This document shows, piece after piece, positions 11,391 through 21,830 of a stretch of 64,000 bases of DNA. The number at the start of each line of letters is the position of its first letter. Within the stretch, counting starts at the first letter, position 1. The notes beneath the pieces were generated by a model, which was not told the DNA's origin, did no database searches, and saw only the letters and a list, made by a program, of their open reading frames with translations. Origin of the DNA: Azolla caroliniana (taxonomy: Eukaryota > Polypodiophyta); the NCBI GenBank assembly GCA_043228905.1, contig JBHGNT010000022.1:868001-932000 (forward strand), in the 5' to 3' direction. A program made the position numbers and the translations under genes.

Positions 11391-12838
11391 GTCCGGCCAA
11401 AATAGGGGCCGTTTGGTTGGACAACCCTAGATCTGTGCAACCCATTAGTGGTTCCATTTCCTCTAAGCAAGTTAGCAATGTGTTCTTAGCTCAAGTAATG
11501 GTTAGTACTAAAAGTACTCCCCCAGTACATGTCTTAGCACTCTTAGATTCCGGAGCCAACTCTTGCTTCATGGATAGGAATTTTGCCCAAGCTCCTCAGA
11601 TATCCCTAAAGAAACTCCCATGTCCAGCCTCTATAGTAGTCACTGATGGTTGTCCCATTGCTTCCGGGAATATTATAGAAGAGTCAGAACCTGTTAATAT
11701 TGTCCTAGATAACTTAGCGTGTGTAGTATCATTTAATATAATTAGTGTCCCAGAACATCCCATTGTTTTGGGATTACCATGGTTCGAATTACATAACCCA
11801 GCCATAGATTGGAGAACAAGAGAAATACAGTGTCGACAAACTCGAGGATCTACTCATAAGATTGCAACCATTTCGCTACATAAGTTGCGCGAGGAACGAC
11901 GCAAGGAAGAAATGTTTCTCTTCGCAATATCAGTAAACCCCTCTTGTATCTATAAAGAGGAGTCCACCGTTCAACTTCCAGAGAAGTATCGTCATTATGA
12001 TGATGTGTTTGATAAAGTACGAGCTAATACGCTTCCTCACCATCGACCGTATGATTGACCCATCGATTTACAACCGGGAAAAGAGCCACCATGGGGACCG
12101 ATTTACAATTTGTCACCAACCGAGGTAGAAGTCCTTCGAGCATATATAGAGGAGAATTTGGCAAATGGTTTCATTCGACATTCGAAATCTCCAACCGGTG
12201 CACCCATTTTCTTCCTCAAGAAAAAGGATGGATCACTTCGTCTCGTCATAGATTACCGTGGTTTGAATAAAGTCACCATCAAGAATAGGTATGCACTTCC
12301 TCTTATCTCAAGTCTTTTAGAACGGATCAATGGTGCAAGGTTCTTCACAAAGATCGACTTACAAGGAGCGTATAACCTCGTACGGATCCGACCAACAGAT
12401 GATTGGAGACTACGTTTCGCACCAGATATGGGCACTTCGAGTATATGGTCATGCCATTCAGCCTCACGAATGCGCCAACAGTCTTCCAACACATGGCAAA
12501 TGATATATTCCGAGATCTCTTGGATGATTTTTTGATCATCTATTTGGATGATCTACTGGTTTATTCGAAGACCCAAGAAAAGCATGATTCTCATGTACTG
12601 TTAGTACTACAACGACTTCGAGAACATGGTCTTTATGCAAAACTGGAAAAATGTAGTTTCGGGTGCAACCAAATAGAATTTTTGGGCTATGTCATCTCCT
12701 CGAAAGGCATCTCCATGGATCCAGCTAAGGTCAAAACGGTGGTAGAGTAGCAGACTCCGCGTTCGTTGCGAGATGTGCAATGCTTTTTAGGCTTTGCCAA
12801 TTTTTACCTCAAAGCTTGTTCTACCTCTCACACAACTT
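11391..12838 (+). pseudogene. protease and reverse transcriptase of gypsy B, truncated
   Basis: The pol frame opens inside the end of gag. The aspartic protease has LLDSGANSCFMDRNFA near 11550. RT follows: [57 protein letters not shown], and the catalytic IIYLDDLLVYS near 12540. A TGA at 12056-12058 follows HHRPYD, a frameshift lies near 12400 and a TAG at 12748-12750. The match with related elements ends around 12838, just after the CFLGFANFY block, where RNase H should continue. There the sequence passes abruptly into an inverted LTR. Confidence 0.9.
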
Positions 12839-12969
12839 ACCAGGATGGGAAAATCGGTTCAAACTATCAGGAGCAGTACTAAGACAGAGAAGTATTGTCA
12901 AGAACAATACTAAAATAGAGAAGGAATTAGTACTAAAAGATGAGGATTAGTACTAAGGGAGGTGTAGAA

Positions 12970-13023
<54 letters not shown>

Positions 13024-13318
13024 GATAACAAAACATATATATTATGTTAAGGGAATACACAATAGTAGCTAGGAGGCTTAAGATTGGCGTTGAACCGATT
13101 TGGTTCGAAATAATGCCTTGTGCCTCCTTTTATAGTGTTCTCAAGAGTAGTCCTGAAGTTTCTAGAATGTTCCAGAGAAATCTAGAATATACATCAATTT
13201 TCTATAGTAAAATCTAAATGAAAATAATATTTTTTGTATTACAACATACAGGCTAATGGTCAAGAGCTGGACCTATGTAACATAAGGTCATGGGTTCAAG
13301 TCTTGCCATGTCATGACA
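12839..13318 (-). repeat. inverted LTR of the B family with adjoining leader
   Basis: 12865-13318 is a reverse-complement LTR of the B family (454 bp), bounded by TATCAGG and the self-complementary TGTCATGACA. It keeps an HSE (13155-13172), a TATA box (13128-13134, minus strand) and a (GC)n(GA)n tract at about 12971-13018. 12839-12864 is the leader that normally follows a 5' LTR, including the 12-bp primer-site complement AAATCGGTTCAA (12851-12862), which pairs perfectly with 13090-13101. It replaces RNase H and the integrase core of B. I see no target duplication, so recombination or template switching is as likely as insertion. Confidence 0.88.
12971..13018. repeat. compound (GC)n(GA)n microsatellite in an LTR
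   Basis: An alternating CG stretch of about 16 bp runs into (GA)n. The other LTR copies of family B have (CA)n(CT)n (4325-4403), (CT)n (9999-10042) or short CTCACT repeats (14268-14296) at the same place, so this transcribed pyrimidine tract of the LTR is hypervariable. The alternating CG block could form left-handed DNA. Confidence 0.85.
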
Positions 13319-13319
13319 C

Positions 13320-13969
13320 TTCGTCTCCACAATTAATTAATGATCTAAAAAATTAATGATGTCGCTTTTCGTCTCGATCTACCTCCACAACTTTGGATAC
13401 ATCCAGTGTTTCATAGTTCTCTCCTCGAACCCTATCAAGACAACACCATCCTAGGTCGTATTAAACAACCTCCACCCTTGATCGAGCTTGAAGATGGTCT
13501 TGAGTACAAGGTTGCCGCAACAAGCTCTACTATTTAGTCGATTGGCTAGGATATAGTCCCTACGAGTGTACTTGGAAACCAATAGAGAATGTGACCAATG
13601 CTCGTGCTCGTCTTGAAGACTTCCATCATGAATATCCAAACAAACCGGGTCCTCAATCCAAAACTACTCGGATACATCTAGTGTTTCATAGTTCTCTCCT
13701 CGAACCTTATCAAGACAACACCATCCCAGGTCGTATTAAACAACGTCCACCCTTGATCGAGCTTGAAGATGGTCTTGAGTACGAGGTTGCCGCAACAAGC
13801 TCTACTATTTAGTCGATTGGCTAGGATATAGTCCTTGCGAGCGTACTTGGGAACCAATAGAGAATGTGACCAATGCTCGTGCTCGTCTTGAAGACTTCCA
13901 TCGTCAATATCCAAACAAACCGGGTCCTCAATCCAAAACGACTCATAACACTCGTCGTTTTAAAGGGGG
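13320..13969 (+). pseudogene. integrase C-terminus and duplicated chromodomain of gypsy B
   Basis: The text resumes with DVAFRLDLPP-like integrase C-terminal coding (13365-13395), then LGYHSSLLEP-type and chromodomain sequence (EDGLEYEVAA, DWLGYSP-like, TWEP-like, NKPGPQS) twice in tandem. One copy is interrupted by TAG at 13537 and the second by TAG at 13810, both after SSTI. It is followed by the polypurine run aaagggggg (13962-13970). No full-length integrase can be made. Confidence 0.85.
13395..13944 (+). repeat. tandem duplication, two 275-bp chromodomain units
   Basis: Unit 1 is 13395-13669 and unit 2 is 13670-13944; both start GGATACATC and end at the CCTCAATCCAAAAC text. They differ at only a few positions, so the duplication is recent compared with the decay of the element. 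275 is not a multiple of three, so it also shifts the frame. Confidence 0.9.
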
Positions 13970-13974
13970 GATAG

Positions 13975-14410
13975 TGTCATGACATGGAAAGACTCGAACC
14001 CATGACCTTATGTTACATGGGTCGAGTTCTTGACCATTAAATTATATATTGTAATACAAAAGATATTATTTCCATTTAGGTTTTACTATAAAAAATTGAT
14101 GTATATTCCAGATTTCTCAGGAACATTCTAGAAACTTCAGGAGTACTCCTGAGAACACTATAAAAGGAGGCACAAGGTATTATTTCGAACCAAATCGGTT
14201 CAACGCCAGTCTTAAGCCTCCTAGCTACTATTTTATATTCCCTTAACATAATATATATCTTTTGTTATCCTCATTCTCACTCTCACTCTCTCCTTCTCTC
14301 GAGAGTTCTACACCTCCCTTAGTACTAATCCTCATCGTTTAGTACTAATTCCTTCCCTGTTTTAGTACTGTTCCTGACAGTACTTCTCTGTCTTTGTACT
14401 GGTCCTGACA
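13975..14410 (+). repeat. 3' LTR of gypsy B, complete
   Basis: The LTR is 436 bp and starts TGTCATGACA after the polypurine tract and atag. It contains a four-module HSE (14121-14138), TATAAAA (14159-14165), the predicted RNA 5' end (AAATCGGTTCAA, 14192-14203), a pyrimidine tract and TTAGTACT repeats, and ends CTGACA. The next five bases, ATAAA, are the target duplication. Confidence 0.95.
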
Positions 14411-14589
14411 ATAAATATGCATATATATAGGGGTTGACCTTGGCCTTAGTCAAGGTGAACAACACTAGTTACGGAATCATAATTAAGTTATTGTTCTCTT
14501 GACTACTTTCTCTCTCTCTTTCTTATTATCTTGTCTATAATCTCTCTCTCACTCTCTTAGTATTGAGCCTCTTCTATTTGTCCGTGACA
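14411..14589 (+). repeat. 3' LTR of gypsy A, second segment
   Basis: After the ATAAA duplication the LTR of A resumes with a TATA-like run (ATATATATA, about 14421-14429), a pyrimidine tract and the terminus CCGTGACA at 14589, matching the TGTCA start at 3778 as an LTR end. The whole LTR would be about 425 bp. Confidence 0.85.
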
Positions 14590-14837
14590 CAAGTTCCAAG
14601 ACTGAATATCTATAGAATATACCTAAGAAATATCTCTAGAATATACTTGTCTAGAATATACCATAGAATATTTCTAGAATATACTAAAGACTAGAATATT
14701 CTAATGTACTATGTGCTAGACTATACAATATTAAACCATATACAATTTACATATAGCTTAAGGGTTTCCAAATGGTTTATCTAGTACTAAGTATTGAGTG
14801 TATTCTAGGTCAGAGGTTTGAGTCTAGATGTGACTTT
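14590..14837 (-). repeat. 3' LTR fragment of gypsy E
   Basis: On the minus strand this begins GTCACATCTAGACTC after the polypurine run and continues through AT-rich text with repeated CTAGAATATA motifs. It stops at 14590 against the LTR end of A. No TATA box or LTR end is seen in the fragment. Confidence 0.7.
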
Positions 14838-15153
14838 ATGCCCCCTCCTACGCCGTTGTCCCAAACCGGTCGCCGATTTGTGGGAATACCAAAGATGAAA
14901 ATCTTGGACCACCTCCAGGGAATTTTGTAAATTCTTCACTGGTTCCCATGTGGCGTCAGATAGGGGGTAACCCTTCCACAAGTGGTTTGAGTCTAGATGT
15001 CACATTATCCCCCCTCCTACGCCGTTGTCTCAAAGTGGTTGCCGATTTGTGGGGATACCAAAGAAGAAAATCTTGGACCACCTCCGTGGAATTTTGTAAA
15101 TTCTTCGCTGGTTCCCACGTGGAGTCAGATACGGGGTAACCCTTCCACAAGAC
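14816..15153 (-). repeat. tandem duplication, two 169-bp units spanning PPT and LTR start of E
   Basis: Units 14816-14984 and 14985-15153 each hold the chromodomain C-terminus, the polypurine run (ggaggggg, minus strand) and the first bases of the LTR (GTTTGAGTCTAGATGT on plus). They differ by about 10 percent, so this is older than the duplication in B. E therefore has two polypurine tracts and two LTR starts. Confidence 0.88.
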
Positions 15154-16340
15154 GAGGTATTGTAGATGTCGATGGTGCAAACATAAGTCAAGTATTTGGT
15201 TGACCTTGTATTCCTCCGTTATCGTCAACTGCATAGGTGGTGGAGGGGGGACTTAGTGTCTTGGGAGTTATGAAGCATAATGGGGTTCGAGGAGGGAGAC
15301 ATGAAAAACATCATGAATCCGGAAGTGGGATGGAAGGGCCAACCGGAAGGCGACGGGATTGATGCACTCAACTATACAGAATGGTTCCAACTTCTTGTAA
15401 TCAAGTTTTGCACATGAACGGGTAGTAGAGATGTGCCATCATAACAACTAGACCATGTCGCCGACGACAAAGGGTGGAGTGGCAGAGCGATGGTGATCAA
15501 CGTGTTTCTTGTATCATTTGCCAACGAGACTAAGCTCTAAGGATAAGTCATGATATAGCTCTTCTAAAACGCGGGCTGGACCCTCCGCCGAAGGGTTCAT
15601 AGAAGTGGTAGGGAGGGAAATGTTGAACCAAAGATGTAAACCATAGTTTGCAAAGAAGGGAGTGACGCTAGTTGATGCATGGAGAGAATTATTGTAGGCG
15701 AATTATGCCAGTGAAAGTAAGTTGACCCAATCATCTTGCTCATAACTAACTAAGCACCGAAGATACTGCTCAAGGATTTGGTTGATGTGCTCCATCTGAC
15801 CGTCAATGTGGGGGTGATAGGTAGAGGAAAACTTGACGGAGATGCCTAAAGTGTGCAACAGGCGTTGTCAGAAGTGAGAGACAAACTGGGGTTCGCGATC
15901 GGACATGACATCGTCGGGGAGTCCATGCAAACAAACCACATTGTTGAGGAGTAGATGCGCAATTCCTTCTTCGGAAATGGTTTTTGAGCATGGAGTGAAG
16001 TGAGCCATCTTTGTAAACCGATTGACAACGACCAACATCGAGTCGTAGCTATTGATCAAGGGTAGATCGGTGATCAGGTCCATAGAGATAGAGGCCCAGG
16101 GACGACTAGAGCATGGAAGCGGCTGGAGTAAACCATATGGTGGATGATGAGCAACTTTGGAGCAAGCGTAAAACTCACAATTCTTGATGTATTCTTTGAC
16201 CAACTTCCATGGTTGTGGCCACCAGTACCCCGGGAGATTAGTTCAAGGGTTTTTGCAACCCTGAAATGATTCGAAAGGGGGTCATCGTGGCATTCCCGCA
16301 ACACCCGAGTGCAACATGGGCCTTCCGAGACGTATAAGAG
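14985..16340 (-). pseudogene. integrase and chromodomain of gypsy E
   Basis: HHCC zinc-binding residues appear around 16300-16150 (CHDDPLSNHF, CEFYACSK). The DDE core is at 16110-15790 (MDLITDLPLINSYD, SDREPQFVSHF, HPHIDGQMEHINQ). The chromodomain is at 15234-15050 (EEYKVNQILD, YLVLWKGYP, STWEPAKNLQN). Frame changes occur near 16250 and 15870 and there are several stops. It is the same lineage as element A by motif similarity. Confidence 0.9.
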
Positions 16341-17335
16341 ATGATCTCAGAATAACAAAGCATCTTTTATGGGGAAATGGTCAAGGTTCATCCGTTTGGG
16401 TGTCGTGGAGGGGTTTCGCAAACTATCTCAAATCTCGTTCGCTAACGCATGAATCGTAGATGCATCAGTGATATGTTGGAGTAACGAATCATCCTGCAAC
16501 ATACAAGTGGCAAAAAGTTGCAATTGGTCAGGTTTCAACAAACAACAAGATTATTGAGCATGAATAGCATCCCCGGGGAAGATAGCAAGTTTGGCTCAAC
16601 GAGAAAGGGCATTGGCCTTCCCATGTTGGCCACCAGGTCGAAATGTGATCTCAAAATCATAGTCACCGAGAAATGTTGACCAACGGGCCTACCTTCGATT
16701 CAAAGTACAAGTTGTGGAAAAATAAACTAAATTCTTATGATCAGTTACTACTTGGACACAGTGTTGTGCGCCGGTCAAGTAGGGGCGCCATTCTTCAAAG
16801 GCAGCAATGATAGCCGCAAACTCCTTGTTGTATATTGGAGAATTGATTCCGGATGCCGTGAATTTGCAGGAGTAGTAAGCCACTTGGCGCATTATGTTGG
16901 TTTCGTCGGCTTGTGATAAGATGGCACCAATTGTGAAGTCAGAGGCATCGGTTTCGACTTGGAAGGGTCTTGTGGGGTTGGCATGTAGAAGCATAGGGGC
17001 AATGATGAATGCATGTTTTAGTGAGTCGAATGCATTTTGTGCTACCGAGGTCCATAAAAAGGGAGTACCTTTGTGGTGAGGGCGATAAGAGGTTGGGCTA
17101 GGGTGGAAAACCCCTTGATGAAGCAATGGTAAAAATTTGCGAAGCTAAGGAAGGATTGCACACCTTTAACTCGACTTGGAGTCTCCCACTCTCGAATTAC
17201 TGAGACCTTCTTCATATCCATCGTGATGCTAGTGGGCGAGGTGATGTAGCCTAGGAATTCAATCAAGAACACGTTCGTGTTCACAAGTGGAAGGATCGCG
17301 CATTCCACTTGTAGAATCTTCTTGGAAATATCCAA
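16341..17335 (-). pseudogene. RT C-terminus and RNase H of gypsy E
   Basis: The RT end is at 17335-17050 (EFLGYITS, VQSFLSFANFYHCFI). RNase H is at 17126-16640 (ETDASDFTIGAILSQ, VTDHKNLVYFSTT). A frame change lies near 17060-17120. A linker to integrase with TCMLQDDSLL-like sequence is at about 16500. The fragment stops at about 17340, where similarity to pol is lost. Confidence 0.88.
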
Positions 17336-17345
17336 ATATACCCTC

Positions 17346-18384
17346 TCTACAAAAAATTGGATACACTAGTATCACATGTTCGACAACTTAATTAGAATTT
17401 GCAAATATAAAAATACATGATAGGTCTACAAGTGGAGATCATTAGAAATTCAAATAAGTTTGGATGTGTTGATAAGTTAATGTAGGCATAATAAAGTTCA
17501 ACAATGGCTCAATATCTCACTAATGTGCGACATGGGAAACACTAAGTTAAAGACTTATATTAATTTGGTAAGTTTTACAAAAATATGAGCTGTACTTGTA
17601 ATCATACTAATAAAATGAGTTATAATTTATACTTTGACCCGTACTCGCATGTATATAATTGTGGATAATGTAGGATAGTGAACTTTAGGATAATGTGATT
17701 GGAATAACTAACTTATTAAGGTATTTAATAATTGTATTTAAAGTTGATCTAATCTATTCCTCAGTTTGTTCGTATGGGATCAAACCATATGTATATAATT
17801 GTGGACAATGTAAGACAGTGAACTTTAGGATAATGTGGTGGAAATAACAAGCCTATTAAGGCTTTCATACTTGTATTTAAAATTGATCTAATCTATTCCT
17901 TAGGTGATTCACACGGGATCAAACTCCGAACGATAACGCTAGTGGAACTACAAGCGTATAAAAACATGCGGATAACGCTAGTGGAACCATTATCAACACA
18001 CTACACAATCTAAGCAACAATGGAAGAGAAACATAACAGTTTTAACAATAGAAGACAAAGATCCATAATACATGGACTGGTATATATTAGACACGGAATG
18101 ACAATCTCAACAATTGATCGCAAAGAACAACATGGACAGCCATGGCAACAATTCTATGAGCATGTTATGTTAAGGTAAAGTTTGACCAAAATCAGCCTTA
18201 ATTTAAACTAATTCATGTTTCTCCATATTGGTAGTTAGCAATGCACGCGGTGAAACCAATGTCATAAGTCTACTAACCAAGTATATAGAAATAAAATTGA
18301 AACATATAGAAGATTATAAAGAATAGAATACACCAAGTAAAACCCAAAATTTGTATTAGTAATGTGAATTCCTAACAATACATT
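17346..18384. other. intergenic stretch without recognisable gene
   Basis: AT-rich sequence with no convincing coding region. It contains a 140-bp tandem duplication (17641-17920) and two copies of a short motif ending ATAACGCTAGTGGAAC near 17930-17985. It lies downstream of the 3' end of M1, so it may hold that gene's 3' untranslated region. Confidence 0.6.
17641..17920. repeat. two-copy 140-bp tandem repeat
   Basis: GTATATAATTGTGGA recurs at 17651 and 17791 and the match continues to GATCTAATCTATTCC and GGGATCAAAC. The copies differ at roughly 15 percent of positions. No coding or promoter role can be read from it. Confidence 0.85.
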
Positions 18385-21059
18385 TTATGAACAAAAGAGT
18401 CTATTACATAGCAAGCAAATCGTCATGTCATTTTCTTCTTCATCTTGTATAGAAGTCTCTTCGGCTATACGTGCATTGTCTTCTCTTGTTAGCCGAGCCA
18501 ACGGAATATCTTCTAAAAGCTCATCATCAAGCTCTATTAGTTCCCTCGGTTCCCCGGCTAACGGAGGAATAGGCTCTCGTGAAGCAGGTTGAAACCTTTC
18601 GGTATCAGCGAGGTTCTTTGCACCGACCTCCTCGTCTTGGTCTGGGCACTCCCACAAAGCCTTAATCCTCATGTTTATAAATATATCTTGCTCCTCATCC
18701 TTCTCCAATGCAACTGTGTTTCTAAAGAGCTTCAATGCACATGCAGACGTTGTCCCTGTGAAGAAAGTAACAAGAAGAATTAGTTTAAAAAAAAAGAGAT
18801 TCAGTATTGGTTATCTCATGATCGTTAACCTAGTTCGAGGAATACTTGTGCCAGAAAAGAGGTCTAATATCCAATCTCCTTCTACAAAAAACATCTCGAT
18901 CAAGCGCATCATAAGTCGTTGAGGTTTTTGGTATGGGTTGACAAGTCCCTGTTCTGTCGTGGTGACATGTCGCAATTTCCGTGTCACTGCTGGATATACC
19001 AGCAGATTTGAACCTCCAACTTCATTAGAATGCTCCTTTATTTCATCGAAGTAGCCAACCGTAATGTATTCAATCGCATTTACGAACTGAAAGGTTGGCC
19101 CTCTATTGACATTGGTTTTTATTCTATGACAAATATTGCATCGAGTTAAGAATAGATTGAACAATCTTAAGAAAGGAAATATAGTGAATGAGACTTATAA
19201 ATAATCCTTACCATGCAAGGTTCTTGATGCCATGGCAACGAGATCTCAAATCTTGAGCTACCGAGTACCCTTGGTCCATACTATGAAAGAAAACTATCCT
19301 ACAAGGATGCAGTCGTTAGCTCAGCAAAATCCTTGACCATCTTCTCTAACTGTTTAAACCTAAATGGTTCATCGTCGTATGATGCCCCTGCCATTCGAAA
19401 TATGTATGGAATATCAACAATCATTAGCGTATATTCCTTCTTTGGCACTTTTTGGATCATGTCAACGACATCGCCGCAAATCACGTTGTAGTAAAGATCT
19501 CTCGTAATATCCTTTTTGTGGCTAAATTTTTTGAAGGAGCCATCTTCCTCAATTTCGTACGCCTTGACTAAGCGACGATCCTTTTCTTTTCTGGCTCTCT
19601 CGAGATGTGCAAGGAAGGATGTCAGGAAATCGTGTATATCCTTAACTTCTCCTTGTTTCTTGCCACGACACGGTTTCTAATAGAAGCAATAAGACATCAA
19701 GTATTATTACACAACCTCTACATATGAGGAAAGCTTAATGAAAAAACACCAATACTAACTCAATCCTTGAATGCAATAAAATACTCGGATAATGCCTTAC
19801 ATGAAGATGTTAGAGGATAATCCTCGGTCACTTGTTCCCAAGTTATACATCCAAGTTATTTCATCATAACTTCTTGGATCTTCATGTACACCTTATGACT
19901 GTGAAATTAGAAAACTAGATTAGAAATTTCAATTGCACCATATTGAATTCAATATCACTATTTGAAAGACTTACTTATTGAACTCATTGACCATTTCTTC
20001 AAGGCTTAAATCTTTCGCCACAACCCTTGACAAAACAGACACAAGAAGTTGCTCATCCTTAATACCTTGCATTGCTCTCCACAACTTCATGTCATCAGCC
20101 GCTTCTTCAATTGTCAAATCAATTTTCTTGGCCGCTTGTGACTTTAATTCTAGTTGAGGATCTACCTCAAATTTCTTTTGTCGTTGACCCTTGACCTCAT
20201 TCTCCCACATTGAGAAGATTTGATCTTGTAGGTTCCATACTTCTCCATCTCTAAAGGCAAGTTGAAACCAGGACTCATATTTCCGAAGACCATCAAACTT
20301 AACATTATCTTCCACCACAATGCCGACTTCATGCAAGCATTGACGTCGTAGGCTTGGATGTAGCTTCACATCGAACTTTTGTTTGACGTCCAAGTACTCG
20401 TGGTGGAAGAACCTTATACGCTCAATCGATGACATTTTCTACCTATAGTCATTATCATTATTGTGGTCCCATGCCAACAACTTTGCCTCTTCAGTTGTGA
20501 GGCCCACGTAAATTTTGCACTCGGCATACTTGAAGAAGAAAATCATTGGATGTTCTCTCACAAGTTGCCGACGTGCCTCCGCCGATGCGATCCACCAATT
20601 ACAAAGTAATTGTATTGATCATGCTTTCTTATGTTGAATTCTTCAATGGTTTCACATTCTTCGGGATCCACCATAACAATAAAATGCACAACAGTAGCAT
20701 GTGGATTAATTTTCATTTTTTTCTTTAGATTTTGAACATGCATTCGGTGTGGCTCTCTGATCTCAAGTGGTCTTCGTCCTGTTTTTTCATCTACAGGGGG
20801 CTGATGGATGTGTGTTATAGGCAAATTAAACACCCTCCCTTTTCTCACCAGTTTACGCTGCATTAACTCTCTCTGTATCTTATTCTGCTCGGATGACAAC
20901 ACACCTGATGCCAGCTCAGCTCCTGGCGTCCCCCTAGTGTCCTCATCTTCATTTGAGCTTGATGAGTCGAAGTTTGACATTTTAGTGGTCCTCTTTTTTG
21001 TTGGTCTTGATTGCACTTTAGATGCCCTTTTCGGGGCCTTCACTGGGGAGGGCTAGGGC
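18385..21059 (-). pseudogene. M1: spliced ParB-like plus DPPY-type DNA methyltransferase gene, decayed
   Basis: Read right to left. Exon 1 (about 21059-19975) has an acidic/basic start, then a ParB/Srx-like domain: NLPITHIHQPP, YFVIGGSHRR, REHPMIFFFKYAECKIYVGLTTEEAKLLAWDHNN (read as separate blocks). Exon 2 is about 19898-19760. Exon 3 (19676-19212) carries NVICGDVVDMIQK and MIVDIPY, matching motif IV (DPPY). Exon 4 (19123-18846) carries NPYQKPQRLM and ILDLFSGT, which splicing to exon 5 (18755-18385) completes as methyltransferase motif I. The order IV then I fits beta-class N4-cytosine/N6-adenine enzymes. Donors GTAAGT, GTAAGG, GTTAGT and GTATTC and AG acceptors are visible. Breaks: one-base loss near 20580 in the ParB core, TAG at 20439-20441, TAA at 19856-19858, two-base loss near 19301, and Arg for the second motif-I Gly. 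The bacterial-type fusion and introns suggest old horizontal gain. Confidence 0.75.
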
Positions 21060-21086
21060 TCCCTTCCAGTTACATGGCCTTGTATA

Positions 21087-21363
21087 TGACAAGAAATACG
21101 CGGAATAATCTCCGGCCACAACCGAAGCGTAGATCACTTGATGACAATCGAATACAGAAGAAATGGGAATGGAGGTAAGTACATGAACAAAAAAGAGAAT
21201 ACACAGGATGTTAACGTGGAAAACCCCTGAGAGGGAAAAACCACGGGAGTCCACAGACTCCAAACTATCACTATGCCAATGATTACAACAGGGAGCACAG
21301 AGGCAATGACCTCCTGCTCACGATCTTCGCCTGGCGGAGGTTACAACAGAGACATGCTCTGAA

Positions 21364-21404
<41 letters not shown>

Positions 21405-21820
21405 GTATAGTCGTTACACCAAATTACACTATACGACGATAATAATAGCAACAACATCAACATTGTTTGCCCTAGGTCACATTTATACTAATATGACATT
21501 AGGACTATTTACAGATTAGCCCCAATGGGCTCTCATAAACATATCTACGTATATGTCCCTTCATCCGGTGAGAGGTTCTCAACGGGCCTGCAACATCCGG
21601 TTCTCACCGGGTCTTCCTTGCCGGGTACTCGTCATCTGGTTTTCACCGGGTCTTCCGATGTCGGGCCTGAAACATCCAGTTCTCACCGGGTCTTCCTTGC
21701 TGGGTACTCGTCATCCGGTTCTCACTGGGTCTTCCTTGCTGGGTACTCGTCATCCGGTTCTCACCGGGTCTTCCGATGCCGGGCCTGCGTATCCCATCTG
21801 GAGGAATCAAGATCCTAACA
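21087..21820 (-). repeat. 3' LTR of copia F
   Basis: 734 bp with TGACA...TAACA ends and the polypurine complement aactccccc just inside (21821-21830). It contains a minus-strand TATAAAT (about 21481-21487), a (CT)n tract (21363-21396) and about five units of a roughly 40-bp minisatellite (TCCGGTTCTCACCGGGTC type) at 21560-21790. The 5' LTR has fewer units, which explains its shorter 601 bp. Confidence 0.95.
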
Positions 21821-21830
21821 AACTCCCCCT

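Larger units (their letters stand above)
4029..14410 (+). mobile_element. Ty3/gypsy element B, rearranged, inserted in LTR of A
   Basis: Boundaries are LTR starts at 4029 and 13975 and the 3' LTR end at 14410, flanked by the 5-bp target duplication ATAAA (4024-4028 and 14411-14415). Removing B rejoins the LTR of A. The internal part holds gag (10258-11390) and protease-RT (11391-12838); then RNase H and the integrase core are missing and an inverted LTR copy (12865-13318) stands in their place, followed by a duplicated chromodomain segment, polypurine tract and 3' LTR. The 5' LTR is split by a LINE (4404-9998). B is non-autonomous as it stands. Confidence 0.93.
14590..17345 (-). mobile_element. 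Ty3/gypsy chromovirus E, 3' part
   Basis: Read right to left: end of RT (17335-17050), RNase H (17126-16600), integrase (16340-15260), chromodomain (15240-14985), polypurine tract and part of the 3' LTR. The 5' half is absent beyond about 17345. The LTR segment ends exactly where the LTR of A ends (14589), so I infer that A inserted into the 3' LTR of E and that the remainder is left of the window. There are many stops and frame changes; this is the oldest layer of the stack. Confidence 0.88.

Noticed and set aside
18385-18735. C-terminal exon of M1 as an independent small gene.
   Set aside because: Splicing it to exon 4 completes methyltransferase motif I in frame at a good AG acceptor (CACAG at 18756-18760), so it belongs to M1.
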